NCBI GenBank assembly: GCA_018398765.1
Contig: JAHBMJ010000126.1
Span: 12,689 to 35,188, forward strand
From: Chromera velia
Taxonomy: Eukaryota > Sar > Chromeraceae
Length of the DNA: 22,500 bases
Direction of reading: 5' to 3'
Both the position numbers and the translations under genes were made by a program. Under the pieces are notes generated by a model. The model worked only from the letters and a program-made list of their open reading frames with translations, was not told where the DNA came from and searched no databases. Positions 1 through 10,183 of this stretch are shown piece after piece; position 1 is the first letter of the stretch, and the number at the start of each line of letters is the position of its first letter.

Positions 1-124
1 CCCTCCCCCATTTTGACGAAGACCAGTTCCTCACTTGCTCGTCTCGTATCTGCCTCCCCCGCGGCCTGCAAAAACACGTGCGCACACTTCACGGCTCGAA
101 CGCTCTCCCCCCCATGTTGTTTGA

Positions 125-991
125 ATGACGCATTTCCCTAGTTCTTTCGTCACGCATGTATGTGCCTTGATGGACGAAAACAATCACCTGCCTCCGTCCC
201 GGCCGAAAACAGAGCAGTGCCCCAACGACTGGGCCGAGATACAGCATGCAACCTTCTTCGCCTTCCCCACCCCAGTCCATCAGATCGATTCCTTCTGGCA
301 GCACTCCTTCAAAAGACAGGAGACACCCTTCGAAACGGATGAACGGATCCATGAAGCCTTTGGCCACACTGCCTCCTCCCTTAGACACCATTATATGCAC
401 CCAACGGACCATCAGATAACCAACGAAAAACGAGGCCGACCGCATCTAGCGTTCGCTCTCAAGAAGGTTGAGCGCAACTGGCTTGAGATAGTAAGGCGGC
501 CATGCAGTGTGTATGCCTCGTGTGCCTCCTCCGCATGTGCTCACACGCTCTCCAGCTAGCTTCTCCTTTTGCCTTTCCATCTCATTCTTCCTTTAAATTT
601 TCAACTCATCCATCCCCCTAAGTTGCAGGTCTCGAAGGAGCCTGAGCTTCTGCTGTCGGAAACCTCCGCCGCAAAGATCGGGGAAGAGGCGCTCTCCTTT
701 GCGAAAAATGTTTTTGACATCGGTCAGTCAGGAACCAAACGCTCTCCTTTGCGAAAAATGTTTTTGACATCGGTCAGTCAGGAACCAAACGAAAAGAAGG
801 GAAGAAAAGACATCCGCAAAGGGAAAAAAAGAGAAACAGCCGCTTAGAAAAGGAACAGTGGCCGGGAGTCAGATCAGGCAGCGACAGACAGACAGACAGA
901 CAGACACACACACACACACACACAGACAGACACACACACACACACACACACACAAACAGATAGACAGGCAGACAGATAGACAGGCAGACAA

Positions 992-1023
<32 letters not shown>

Positions 1024-4000
1024 ACGGACAGAGACGCCTTCCTTCTCCGCTCACCTCCTCATCGACCCATCTTGCAAGGGGAATCAAGTGCATCTGCTTT
1101 CTTTCGTTGATCTCCCCGCTCCAGTCTGCGTCCGGCGGGGAGCTCGGGAAGGAGACTGATCTGCATGTCTTCACGCACTACTCGGCTTCATGCGTCCTCT
1201 CTTTCACTTTCCTTTTTCTGCTCTCTTTTGTGCTCCCTGTACCGGTGCAGCTACGTCTGTGTCCGATCATCTGGACGGATTTGGAGACGAAGATGGTCTG
1301 GGTGAAACTAGGGCTACTCTCTGTGTGGGGGAGGACTTCGACATGGAGCAGATCTGGGCGCAGATAGAAGAACATGTCAGTGATACTGTCTGTCAGGTTA
1401 AAGGCAAACGGGGCACAAAGAACGCAGGAGAAGCTCTTGAAGAATAGAGTAACATGCACTCAACACATTGAAGCAGTCTCAACTCCGACAGGGGAGTCCA
1501 TGCGTGCGCCAGAAGAACGGGTCACTGCAAAGTCTTCTGTCCGCATGATGGTAGAACGAAGTCGGTGAGGCTCAACTGCAGCGTGACTATATTGAGACCA
1601 TGACATCTGCAGGACATGTTATGATGTTGGGCTTTCTTCGGAAGAGAACTGCAGGACTGTTTTGGTTTGCGTGACCGGAATCTTCGTTGAACAGTGAGGG
1701 GAGTTTGCCAATGTTTTCTGGCATTTTCGCTTTCCGCATCGTAGCGTTGTCAATTTGACTGGAGACAGGAGTCCTCGAGATACTTTTTGGAGAAAAAATC
1801 CCAATGCTGTTCGACATATTGTACTGAGCGTTTTGTCGTCTGACCCTGTGCTTAGTTTTAAATCGTTATCACAATTGAACATTCCTGTCCCGTGTATTCA
1901 TGCAGGAAGAGTCCTTTGGCCCCAAGTTGAAGAGAGAGGTGTTGGGAGTCATTAGAAGGGACGAGAAGGGAGATCTTGAGAAGGAGTTCTTGGATGAGGA
2001 CGAAGAAGACGAAGAAGAGGAACAGGTTGGGCAGTGAAGGGGAGAGGGGGGAGAGGCAAAACGTTTTCTTTTTACTTTCAGGGGTCGTTTGATCGGACGT
2101 TCTTTCGCTTGCTCATTTCTTTTTGTCTTCGTCGGCTCACCATCACGTTCGTTGTTCTGCTCGTAGCGCTTCCGCAGAGATGGGAGGGGACGAGGAGACT
2201 TCGTTCTTCTTTCTGTGCAAGGAGACAGAAGCATCTCCGCCCTGGCTGCACCTTCCCTTCCTCTGTCTGCGTGCAGAATGACGAAGATGAAGAGGAGGAA
2301 GAGGGCGAAGAGGAAGACGAAGAGTCCGATGAAGACGAAGAGGAGGAAGAGGACGAGGAGGAATTGGAGAACGGAGGAAAGAAGGGGGCAAAGATGGCAA
2401 ACGGGAAACCGAAGAGAAAATCAGTAGTGGACGATGAATTCTTCAGCCTCGAGGAAGTCGGTCTGTGTGTGTGAGAGAGAGAGAGACAGGGAGAGGGAGG
2501 AAGCGAGAAAGCGAATACGGACGACTTCTCTCATGTGAGAGCGTGAGATGATGGGCACAACTTCTTCTTGGTAGTGACGGAGCTGGAAGGAAATCAGCTT
2601 GAAAGAGTCTCACCCTTAGTTTCTACGAAGCACTCACCCCTTCTTCCTTCCTCACTGCTTCCTAAAAACACCGGCCGGCAGTTGAAGCTAGAAAGTGCGG
2701 CTCTGCATGAGTGGGGACCACAAAAGAAGCCTCTTGGGTTTCTTTCGCATGGGTGCATTCTTCCCCTCCCTCTCCAGCACAGTCTGTCTCCCCTCACCTT
2801 TCTGTGTTCTCGTTTACTCCACGTACTTTTGCTTTGCTTTTTTGTTGCCTGCCGGCATGTGGGTGGGTTCTCTCTCGTTCTTCTGTTTTGAATTGGATGG
2901 ACGCATGCATGCAGATGGAAGAATTCGCTCAAGAGGGAGAGGACGTTGAGGAGAGAGCGAGGCGGAGGGAGGAAGACGAGGACGAGGACGAGGATGAAGA
3001 GGACGAAGACGGAGATGAGCTCGACGACGAGGCCAGAGCCCTCTTGTATGGGATGGAGGACGGAGGGGTAGAGAAGGAAAAAGGAAAGCAGAAAGTCAAA
3101 TACAGCGAGCTGTGGGGGGGCAAGGGCGACTCCTCAGGGACCTCAAAGGACAAGGGGGACAAAAAGAAGAGAGGGGAAGAGGACTCAGAAGAGGACGAAG
3201 GTGGGTGAGGTGAACTTCATTCCTAGCGCTCCCGCCCCCCCCCCAAAAAAGAACTTCATTCCTAGATTGGCAAACGAACGTCATATCAGAGAAGAGAAGG
3301 GGAATGGGTGGCAGAAGACGACGACCATGACCAGTCGTGTGTCTGAAATGACTGTCTGTCTGTCTGCTTGCCTCTCTAATTCTTTGTTTTTTCTATTTCT
3401 GCTTTCATACAGAGCTTGTTGGTGATATTACTGATTTCTTTTTTCTGCCTGTCCGTTTATTTGTGCGTACAGGTTGTCTGTTTCTCATTCCGTGTGTTTC
3501 ATGCTCTGAAGTTTTTTCTCTCTGCCGCACCTTCATGCTTCCACTCACTCCTTTCGTTGACGGCCTGCCGTATTTCTTCTATTTCTCTGGTGGACTTCCC
3601 ACTCGATCTCATGGAGACCTCCAGAGACTGTTGTTGAATCCTGCGACGTGCAGATGAAGAAGAAGATGAAGAGGAAGAGGGAGAGGGAGAAGAGCTGGAT
3701 GCAGAGGAAAGAGAACTAGAGAGACAACTTCAGGAGATGCAAAAGAAACTCAACGAGGAAGAAGAAGGAGATGAGGAGGATGAAGAAGATCAAGACGGGG
3801 ACGAGGAAATGGGAGTGGAAGACGAGGAAGAGGAAGAAGAAGAAAGTGAAGAGGAGGAGAAGGGAAAGGGACAAAAAGCCAAGAAGAAGGTTGACGGAGA
3901 GACAGGAGGCACATCATCCGAAGGAACAAGGTGGGCGGGTGAACAAGCATCGCGGGGGATTTGCATCAACAATTCGCGGACTCCTGCGCTTGCTCTCTCG

Positions 4001-4343
4001 CCTCCGTCTCTCCCTCTCCCTCTCCCTCTCTCTCTCCCTCTCCTTCTCTGTCTCTCAGTGGGGGGGGGGGGCTGTGTCGGTGCATACGTGTGTGAGTTTC
4101 TGGAGGTTCCATTTGCCGGTGTTGATTTGAGTCTTCTTTTTGCCCGGTCTGTCTTACTGACGTGCTAAGAGCATGTGTCTATTTTCTTTGCTTCTCTCCT
4201 CGTCCCCTCTTGCAGTCTGGCGGCACTGGACGCGAAGGAGAGGCAACTACACGACATGATCGGTCGGTTGGTTGGTTGGTTGGTCTGAACGAACAGACAC
4301 ACCTGCATATCTTTGTGTGTGTGTGTGTGTGTGTGTGTGTTTG

Positions 4344-4407
<64 letters not shown>

Positions 4408-6832
4408 GTCCTACATACGTGCTGGTTTGGTAAGTAGCAATGGATGGCAACAGATGTCATACAAGAGTACACAGGCCTGCCTCGTACAGTCTCGAGACAC
4501 CACAAATCTACGAGCACTGTGCTCAAGTCCATGTATGCATATGGTTGCATTCCAATCCGCTCACTGCCTGCCTGCCTGCCTGCCTGCAGAGGCGATGGAG
4601 TCTGAGCTCTTGGCAGACAAGCACTGGACCATGGGAGGAGAGGCCGGGGCCCGCGAGCGTCCGTTGAATTCTTTATTGGAGACGCACGTCGACCTGCCGA
4701 GGTTTGTTCGGCGCGCAGAGGAACAGACTCTCGAGGGGGTGGAGGGATTGGGAGAGGAGGAAGAGGGGGGAAAGGAGGGAGGGGGGGGAGCTCCTGAGTC
4801 GAAGGTTTCGGAGATGATAGAGAAGATCCTCAGGCAACGAATAAAAGACTTGAACTTTGATGACGTTGTTAGAAAGGCCGGGGTGCGGCCTGCGGAGAGG
4901 ACAGGAGAAGAGGACGACGGAGCCGAAATTTTGGATTTCCAAAAAAGCAGAGTGGGTCAGCCGGAGGTTTCAAGTGGGCAAATGGGTGGGTGGAGTCTCT
5001 TTTTACGTCCTGAGGGTTGGTATTCGTCTTTCTTTATGTACATAACCTCTTTTTGTTTTGTTGCGCCGGAAGTCCAAAAGGACATGCGCCTGCTGTCAAT
5101 GTTTATTTCCGGAATTACAAAGGAAAATGTGGAAAAGAGGGAGCCTGGGGCATCAGGATGAAGAACAAGTGACATCCCGTCGTTTTTTTTTAAGATGTGC
5201 ACGACCTTCAGCTGAGGAGCCAGCGTGTCTTCTCTCTCTGCCTTTTCCCTTGCGCAAGAGAGAAAGAAAGTCTTTTTTGTGTGTCCTGCCTCCTTTTTTG
5301 TGTGTCCTGCCCCCTTTTCTGCGTACAGGTGGGGCTTGCGGACGTCTACGCAGCGGAATTCGAGAAGGAGATCCTGGGGCAGGCGGCTGCCTCTGGTCAG
5401 GCAGAGACCCCCGAGATGAAGGCCAAGAGGGAGACCGTCAAGCTGTTTGCCAAAGTGATGCACAGACTGGACGCCCTCAGTGCCGCATCCCAATTGGCCA
5501 AACTTCCAAAAGAGGGGGCAAGGGCAAGGGACGTCGCGGCAATTCGGGTCGAGGAGGCGATGTGGGTCTGGAGAGAGAGAGAGTAGTTGCGTGAAGAGTT
5601 TCTTAGTTGTCTCTTTCGGAGAGATTCCTTCAAATGACTTGGAGGTTCAGTGAGACTATGTTTGTGAATGGAATGATTTGCACTGCATTCAGTGCGTAGG
5701 CAAAATTTCAGGGTGGAGAAGGAACATTTAGTCGCGCGTTGGCACGACAATTAATGCTCCCTTATTTTGTTTGGACTTGCGAGTCTTCTCTTCAAAGTTT
5801 GTTTGGCATCCATTTAGTTGCACCGTCTCCCTGCGTGTCCTCCTTCCTTTCTTGTCTGTGCTCCCTTTGCTCTCGTTAGTACGTTCACTTATTCATTGCC
5901 TCCCTCAACCTGTTCTGCCTGTTTGTTTACCTTCTTTTGTGTGCAGCCCGGTGACGATGTCGATGGGGCAACAACAGGCTCCAGAGGAATTCATGGCACC
6001 TGATGCTCTCAAGGTCGGTCTGTCTTTTTATCTATCTGACTTTCCATCTGCTTGCCTGCCTGCCTCCTTGATCGATTTGTGTGGAGGATTCTTTTCTGGG
6101 GGGTGGCCGGCTTGCTTCCTTCAATCAAGCCTGGGAGAGAGGGAAGAGAGAAAGTCAGAGAGAAGGCTTCTCGGGTCGGTGGGCTCGGAGCGTGCTGCCT
6201 CTCTTCTTTGTTCAGCGCGTCTGCCTCTTTGTGGCGTGCCCAAAATGCTCCACTGTGGTCATTTTGGTATCTGCTCCTATGCGTTTTACTCCTATTGCTG
6301 CACCCACTCCCCCTTTAGCCCAGCCCATCTTCTGCCTCTCTTTTTGCTTGTCTCTTCTGTCTGCAGAAACCACACGAGATGAGTCAGGAGGAGAGGCAGG
6401 CGCTGAGGAGGGCAAAGAAGGAACGGAGGAAGGCGAGACTTCGGACTCAATTGGTGAGCTGAAGGAAGGATAACCTCTTTTTCCTTTCTTTGTTTCTTTG
6501 TTTCGTTCTTTCCGTCTCTCGGTGAATCTTTGCGCAATTGCGAGTAAGGCTTGATAATACCAAGCAACCACGAATTTTTTTGGGCCTGCCAGACTCGTTC
6601 TTTTGCACAAATCGCACATGCATGATCGACTCAATGATATCCTCTGCATGCATGTGTGCCTCCCTGCAGGAATCGGGGAGTATGAGCTTGAAGGGGGCCG
6701 CGGAGAGGGCGGAGAAACTGCAGACGAAGAACAAGTGGGTTGCATGCCTTTTTGATGGCCAAAAACGATTTCACGCATGTATGCGTGGGGAATTCCTGCA
6801 TCCCTCTTTTGCTTCCTCTTCCTCCCCTCCCG

Positions 6833-6869
<37 letters not shown>

Positions 6870-6928
6870 CTCGTGTGTGTGTTCTCGTGTGTGTATTCTC
6901 GTGTGTGTGTTCTCGTGTGTGTGTTCTC

Positions 6929-6960
<32 letters not shown>

Positions 6961-8286
6961 GGGTGTGGGTGTGTTGGTGTGCGGTTGTGCAGGTGTGTGT
7001 GTGAGAGAGAGAGAGAAAGAGAGAGGCAGAGGATGAGCAGGCAGGGGAAATAGATAGACGAGGAGAAAAAAAACGCATCCCTTTGTCTTCCGGTACTCCT
7101 CTGCTTTGTCAGGGTGCAACTCTGCGGTGTCACACGCAACAGGTCTTCATTTGGATCTCCTTCACATGACTTCACTTCTTTCCGTCTCTCCTTGCCTGTC
7201 CACATCATTTGGATCTCCTTCACATGACTTCACTTAATTCTTTCCGTCTCTCCTTGCCTGCCTGCCAATGGATTGGATTGATGGATGCAGAGCCGCTCGA
7301 GAGGACCGGGAGGCCATCAAGGAATCGGGACAGACGGCGGCTCAGAAGAAGAAGGAAGCCTTCAAACTGCAGGTCAGTCTGCGTCTGCATGTATCGATTT
7401 GAGGGTGGGGTTCGGATGGAAATCAGGCAGGGCGTTACACATGCCTGGAATGAGCGGAGCACGGTTTGTAAGCTGCTCAGAAGAAGGCAGAGGATTGTCG
7501 GCCGCAGGCTGGCAGGTGAGACTACGAATGGGGTCATCATTTGCTGTATGTCTCTGTTTCTTTATTTCTCTCTAGAGGTGTTTCATTGGTCTGTCTGGAC
7601 GGGATCCTCTTTCTGACTCGCCCTGACAATCAAACAAAGCCCAACACAGCACCGTCATTACGTTTACCCCGTTCTTCCCTTCCTCTCTTCGTACCGAGGG
7701 TGTGTGGAGGGATTCATTGCTCTGTATGGATGCTTGCATTCTGTGTGTGAATGAGACAGTGGTGTCCGCCTTCTCTTTTTACCAATTTGTATTTGAGCCT
7801 TCGTCTAGCTGTTCCCACTTTTCTATTCTTGACTGATCCGACAGTACAGAATATGCTGGAAGGCAATCTGCTTCTACGATCAGTGACTGCATCCGTGCGC
7901 CCACCAATCAGGTAGTGACGCCACTGACGGCAGCAGAACACAAGACCCAATGCTTCCCTCTCCCCTGGGCTGTAATTCCTTTCGGTCTAGACAGATAGCG
8001 GCATGGCTGCATGCGTGAACGAAGAGGCATGTGACACAGAGGCAACAACTTGTTGCCACAAAGATGTGAGCCCTCTTTTCAATCAATGCATGATTGAGCA
8101 TTGATGGCAGCATGCATGAAACATGGATGAATGCAGAGGAAGGTGACAGGCAATCAGCTCCTGGCTGAAGCCTCCAGGCGGTCCAACGAGGACGCACAAC
8201 GACAGCAAGAGAGGAAACGGAGAGGGGGGGCGCCTGACAGAGCTGCGGCCGCTGCGTCAACCTCGAGGGGAAAAAAGCGAAAGTGA
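125..8286 (+). CDS. MPP10: MPP10, U3 snoRNP / SSU processome protein, 15 exons
   Basis: Scaffold of the Mpp10-Imp3-Imp4 complex, which works with U3 snoRNA in the nucleolus during early 18S pre-rRNA processing. Predicted exons: 125-490, 629-722, 1251-1396, 1906-2025, 2277-2456, 2915-3200, 3654-3930, 4216-4262, 4590-4951, 5329-5561, 5947-6013, 6367-6453, 6670-6734, 7291-7372, 8137-8286. All junctions are GT-AG and phase-compatible, giving about 853 aa (from memory, human and yeast proteins are roughly 600-700 aa). Family landmarks appear in order: MEQIWAQIEE, long Asp/Glu tracts, VDDEFFSLEEMEEF, RPLNSLLETHVD, FDDVVRK, GLADVYAAEFEKE, LDALS, APEEFMAPDALK and a Lys/Arg-rich C-terminus ending RGKKRK. 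The ATG at 125 directly follows an in-frame TGA; in-frame ATGs at 170 and 395 are alternatives, so the true N-terminus is uncertain. The family call is strong; individual small exons are predictions. Confidence 0.88.
691..790 (+). repeat. perfect 50-bp tandem duplication spanning a splice donor
   Basis: Bases 691-740 are repeated exactly at 741-790. The unit contains the last 32 bases of MPP10 exon 2, its donor gtcagt, and the first bases of the intron. The gene therefore carries two identical candidate donors, after 722 and after 772. Only the first preserves frame with exon 3, because 50 is not a multiple of three. Confidence 0.95.
883..1031 (+). repeat. (CAGA)n / (CA)n compound microsatellite
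   Basis: About 150 bases of CAGA and CA repeats, with interspersed TAGA and CAGG variants, sit in MPP10 intron 2. The open frames running through them are low-complexity artefacts. Confidence 0.95.
1906..3930 (+). other. MPP10: MPP10 exons 4-7: acidic low-complexity middle region
   Basis: Four exons (1906-2025, 2277-2456, 2915-3200, 3654-3930) consist mostly of Asp/Glu runs broken by Lys-rich patches. The conserved anchor is VDDEFFSLEEMEEF, created exactly at the exon 5/6 junction. This supports the donor at 2457 (gtcggt) rather than a cut at 2461. A second anchor, KVKYSELW, lies in exon 6 and resembles the K-Y-x-D/E-L/F-F/W element after the acidic tract in known MPP10 proteins. Acidic disordered segments are normal for this family. 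Confidence 0.8.
3212..3265 (+). repeat. 15-bp direct repeat in MPP10 intron 6
   Basis: The 15-mer gaacttcattcctag occurs at 3212-3226 and 3251-3265, separated by a C-rich then A-rich run, near the 5' end of intron 6. Confidence 0.85.
4262..4405 (+). repeat. (GGTT)n then (GT)n microsatellite
   Basis: GGTT repeats start right at the exon 8 donor (4262-4287). A near-pure GT run of about 90 bases follows (4313-4405), all inside MPP10 intron 8. Confidence 0.95.
5271..5316 (+). repeat. 22-bp tandem repeat next to the exon 10 acceptor
   Basis: Two near-identical units of the form cctttttt-gtgtgtcctgcc lie 13-58 bases upstream of the exon 10 acceptor. They duplicate the polypyrimidine tract of that intron. 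Confidence 0.8.
6834..7026 (+). repeat. (GT)n with TTCTCGTGTGTG units, then (GA)n
   Basis: A GT microsatellite with four inserted higher-order units (ttctcgtgtgtgtg), then GGTGTG variants, then a short GA run. It lies in MPP10 intron 13. Confidence 0.93.
7147..7266 (+). repeat. 58/62-bp tandem duplication in MPP10 intron 13
   Basis: The unit beginning tcatttggatctccttcaca at 7147 repeats at 7205. The second copy has a 4-base taat insertion. The duplicated segment is pyrimidine-rich and ends 25 bases before the exon 14 acceptor, so it probably doubled the branch-site and polypyrimidine region. Confidence 0.9.
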
Positions 8287-8337
8287 CTGCCCAGCCGTCG
8301 AGCATCTCTAGGACCCTGCAGGCACACACTCAATACA

Positions 8338-8343
8338 AATAAA
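8338..8343 (+). promoter_or_regulatory. candidate poly(A) signal AATAAA of MPP10
   Basis: A canonical AATAAA hexamer lies 52 bases after the MPP10 stop codon, just before the sequence turns AT-rich. Position fits a 3' end signal, but protist poly(A) signals vary and the following DNA is AT-rich, so chance is possible. Confidence 0.4.
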
Positions 8344-8714
8344 TTCAAAATGTGAAGCAACTGTGGCCGAGGTCACACCGATTTCACGATGACTTCACGC
8401 AAATTCGTATTGTGATTTTAACACTGATTTATAAGATGTATAAGCATAGCTAACTTGAGTTCCTAACTCTTTATATATCGCAAGAATTTCACCGAGAAAT
8501 GCGCGTCTCAAAGTTATAAAATTTAGTGAAATCTAAACAAGTAGATTCTGCGGTAAATTCCACTAAATATGTGACTAAAACTAGGACTAAAATCCTTAAT
8601 TAAAACTCCACGGGCAACTAGACGGGCAAATTCTTATATATCATGCCCACTAGTATGCCTCATGGTTGGCCAGAGCCTACTAGTATAAGTGGTGGCTCAC
8701 CGGCCTTAACCGCC

Positions 8715-8735
8715 TCAATTCAATTCAATTCAATA
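8715..8735 (+). repeat. (CAATT)4 short tandem repeat
   Basis: Four consecutive CAATT units in the AT-rich spacer. Confidence 0.9.
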
Positions 8736-8821
8736 TTTCATTGTACAATATTCTGTAGACCATTGTACAATACGTGAGTCTGAGGTAATAAGTCTAGCCT
8801 GCTCTTGTGAGAGATTGGAGA

Positions 8822-8849
8822 GATAGGATAGGATAGGATAGGATAGGAT
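8822..8849 (+). repeat. (GATAG)n short tandem repeat
   Basis: About five to six tandem copies of a GATAG/GGATA pentamer in the AT-rich spacer. Confidence 0.9.
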
Positions 8850-9205
8850 TAATGTCTGGAGGATTAGCCTCCTCATCACTGAGATAACTCAATAATAATT
8901 ATTGAAATAAGGCCATTATTTAAATAATAGCAATAATAATTATCCTAAACCGATAATGAGCCATAATAATTATGCAAAACCCTCAACTTTACCATAAAAT
9001 TTTATTAGATTTATCGCGTGTTTTTAGGTAAAAAACGAATTAAAATTCTTAAAATAATGTGCTTTAAAACTTTGATTAAGCCCACTAAGGCTTGTGAAAC
9101 GTATTTTTGTTCATGATCAAAATAATTATTATTTTTTAAATAGTGGTTATAAAAAAATAATTATTAGGAAAATTTGGTTTGAGTTATCCTACTGATGCTG
9201 CCCCA

Positions 9206-9457
9206 ATGCCGAGCGCTCGACGTGCGGCGTCCAAGAAAAGCGCATACACGCGTCGGACCTTCCTGGCCGGATCAGGAACAACGAATGGATACACAACCAT
9301 TCAGATAGAAAAATCAAAATTCAAAAAGATGAGACCACCTCAGGGGTTAAATTTTGGAGCAGATCTCCCTTTTTATATGGGTCTTAGGGAAGGCGTCCAA
9401 ATTGCACTTCAAAAGCTTCCAAAATTTCGTTTTTCAAGATATATGTACGTTTTTTAG
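9206..9457 (+). CDS. weak hypothetical ORF, 83 aa
   Basis: An open frame from ATG 9206 to a stop at 9455-9457, beginning MPSARRAASKKSAYTRR and ending in an aromatic/basic stretch. Its first third is distinctly GC-richer than the DNA around it; the rest is AT-rich. I recognise no family. It may be a gene remnant, an exon fragment, or chance; there is no supporting partner exon. Confidence 0.2.
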   Translation: MPSARRAASKKSAYTRRTFLAGSGTTNGYTTIQIEKSKFKKMRPPQGLNFGADLPFYMGLREGVQIALQKLPKFRFSRYMYVF

Positions 9458-10183
9458 TCTGGTATATATAAACAATGTCATGTATATTAAATTTTATTAC
9501 CTTAAGGTAGACGGCACTGGCGGCACACAGCTAGAGGGCCTTTATCATTGTGGCAACGCCATAGAGGGCGCTAGCCGAATATGTACACCCCAGAGTGGAG
9601 ACCAGTACCCTGGCTAGCATTAAAGTTTTAGTTTGGCAGTTATGTCTAAAATCTCATCTCAGGTCTTCTATCCCTATGGATGGCTATATCTCATGTGAAT
9701 GTAGTCACTGACAGCTTCATCCTTGCCTGATGAGAGGATTGAAGGAGAATAGCTAGATTGACAGACTCATATGACCGAGATCTATAGACCTTCTGTATAA
9801 GACTAGACGGCCTCCTCCTAGGCAGTAGTCTTTACAGATCATGGAAACAGAGCTGGTTCAATAGATCCAGGAAATAGCAGTCGTCCCTTCAAAGTTGCTC
9901 GCCGTCTCTTCTCTAAGAACTGTTACACACGTAGGGTCTTTACACGCATTTGCTATGCAGCAGGTCCCCTCATTCTCTTAGGGTTTGAGTTGATACACTG
10001 ACGCGCTTTTCTTGCAGAACTCCGAAAATTTTCTTTTTTGTCCAAACATCTCTTTTGGAGTTCATAAGTACGGTCACAGTGAGATTTTCCTTCGTTTGTT
10101 TGCCCGTTTTTTTTCTTAGACTGCTTTGGGATGGCCGCCTTGTCCGGTGACGTCACCGCCGAGGTGATCAAACTTCGAGACGT
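9458..10183. other. intergenic stretch, no gene recognised
   Basis: Mixed-composition sequence with no long ORF. The word agagggc occurs twice within a short GC-rich patch near 9530-9580. A short frame from ATG 10131 (starting MAALSGDVTAEVIKLRD) runs into the next feature and could be a frameshifted piece of the same decayed gene. Confidence 0.5.

Larger units (their letters stand above)
125..1396 (+). other. MPP10: MPP10 exons 1-3: N-terminal segment
   Basis: Exon 1 (125-490) ends at donor gtaagg, phase 0. Exon 2 (629-722) ends phase 1 and exon 3 (1251-1396) ends phase 0. Spliced, residues from about 105 read VERNWLEI, then LLLSETSAAKIGEEALSFAK, then MEQIWAQIEE. This parallels the helical N-terminus of MPP10 proteins, which ends in a conserved EQIW motif. 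Roughly the first 100 residues of exon 1 have no counterpart I recognise. They may be a lineage-specific extension, or 5' UTR if translation starts at the in-frame ATG at 395. Confidence 0.65.
4216..8286 (+). other. MPP10: MPP10 exons 8-15: conserved core and basic tail
   Basis: Exon 9 carries the best-conserved block: RPLNSLLETHVD, a helical linker, then RQRIKDLNFDDVVRK. Exon 10 opens with VGLADVYAAEFEKE, and exons 10/11 join as EEAIPVTMSM using the gtgggt donor at 5562. Exons 12-15 encode Lys/Arg/Gln-rich helices (RRAKKERRKARLRTQ; AAQKKKEAFKLQ) and a terminal KKRK-like basic cluster typical of nucleolar proteins. The stop is TGA at 8284-8286. No reasonable extra exon is needed between 7372 and 8137, although that intron is 764 bp long. 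Confidence 0.82.
8344..9205. other. AT-rich intergenic stretch, no gene recognised
   Basis: Base composition changes abruptly after the MPP10 3' end to an AT-rich sequence with many AATAATTATT-type words. It contains a CAATT repeat (about 8715-8735), a GGATA repeat (8822-8849) and actagtat twice (near 8650 and 8688). I see no convincing ORF, terminal inverted repeats or RNA gene. Confidence 0.6.

Noticed and set aside
741..772. Second copy of the exon 2 end as a real exon extension
   Set aside because: Using its donor shifts the frame relative to exon 3.
858..1367. Long open frames on both strands through the CAGA/CA repeat
   Set aside because: Low-complexity repeats lack stops by composition; the stretch is intron 2 of MPP10 plus exon 3 read in the wrong frame.
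4313..5161. 282-codon open frame as one protein
   Set aside because: Its first half is GT microsatellite and intron. Only 4590-4951 is MPP10 exon 9; the frame continues past its donor by chance.
6212..7223. Several long minus-strand frames
   Set aside because: They are antisense to MPP10 exons and to the GT repeat; His/Thr-rich translations reflect the repeat.
9206..9300. Twin-arginine-like string TRRTFLAGSG
   Set aside because: It lies in a weak ORF in nuclear eukaryotic DNA with no following hydrophobic signal segment.
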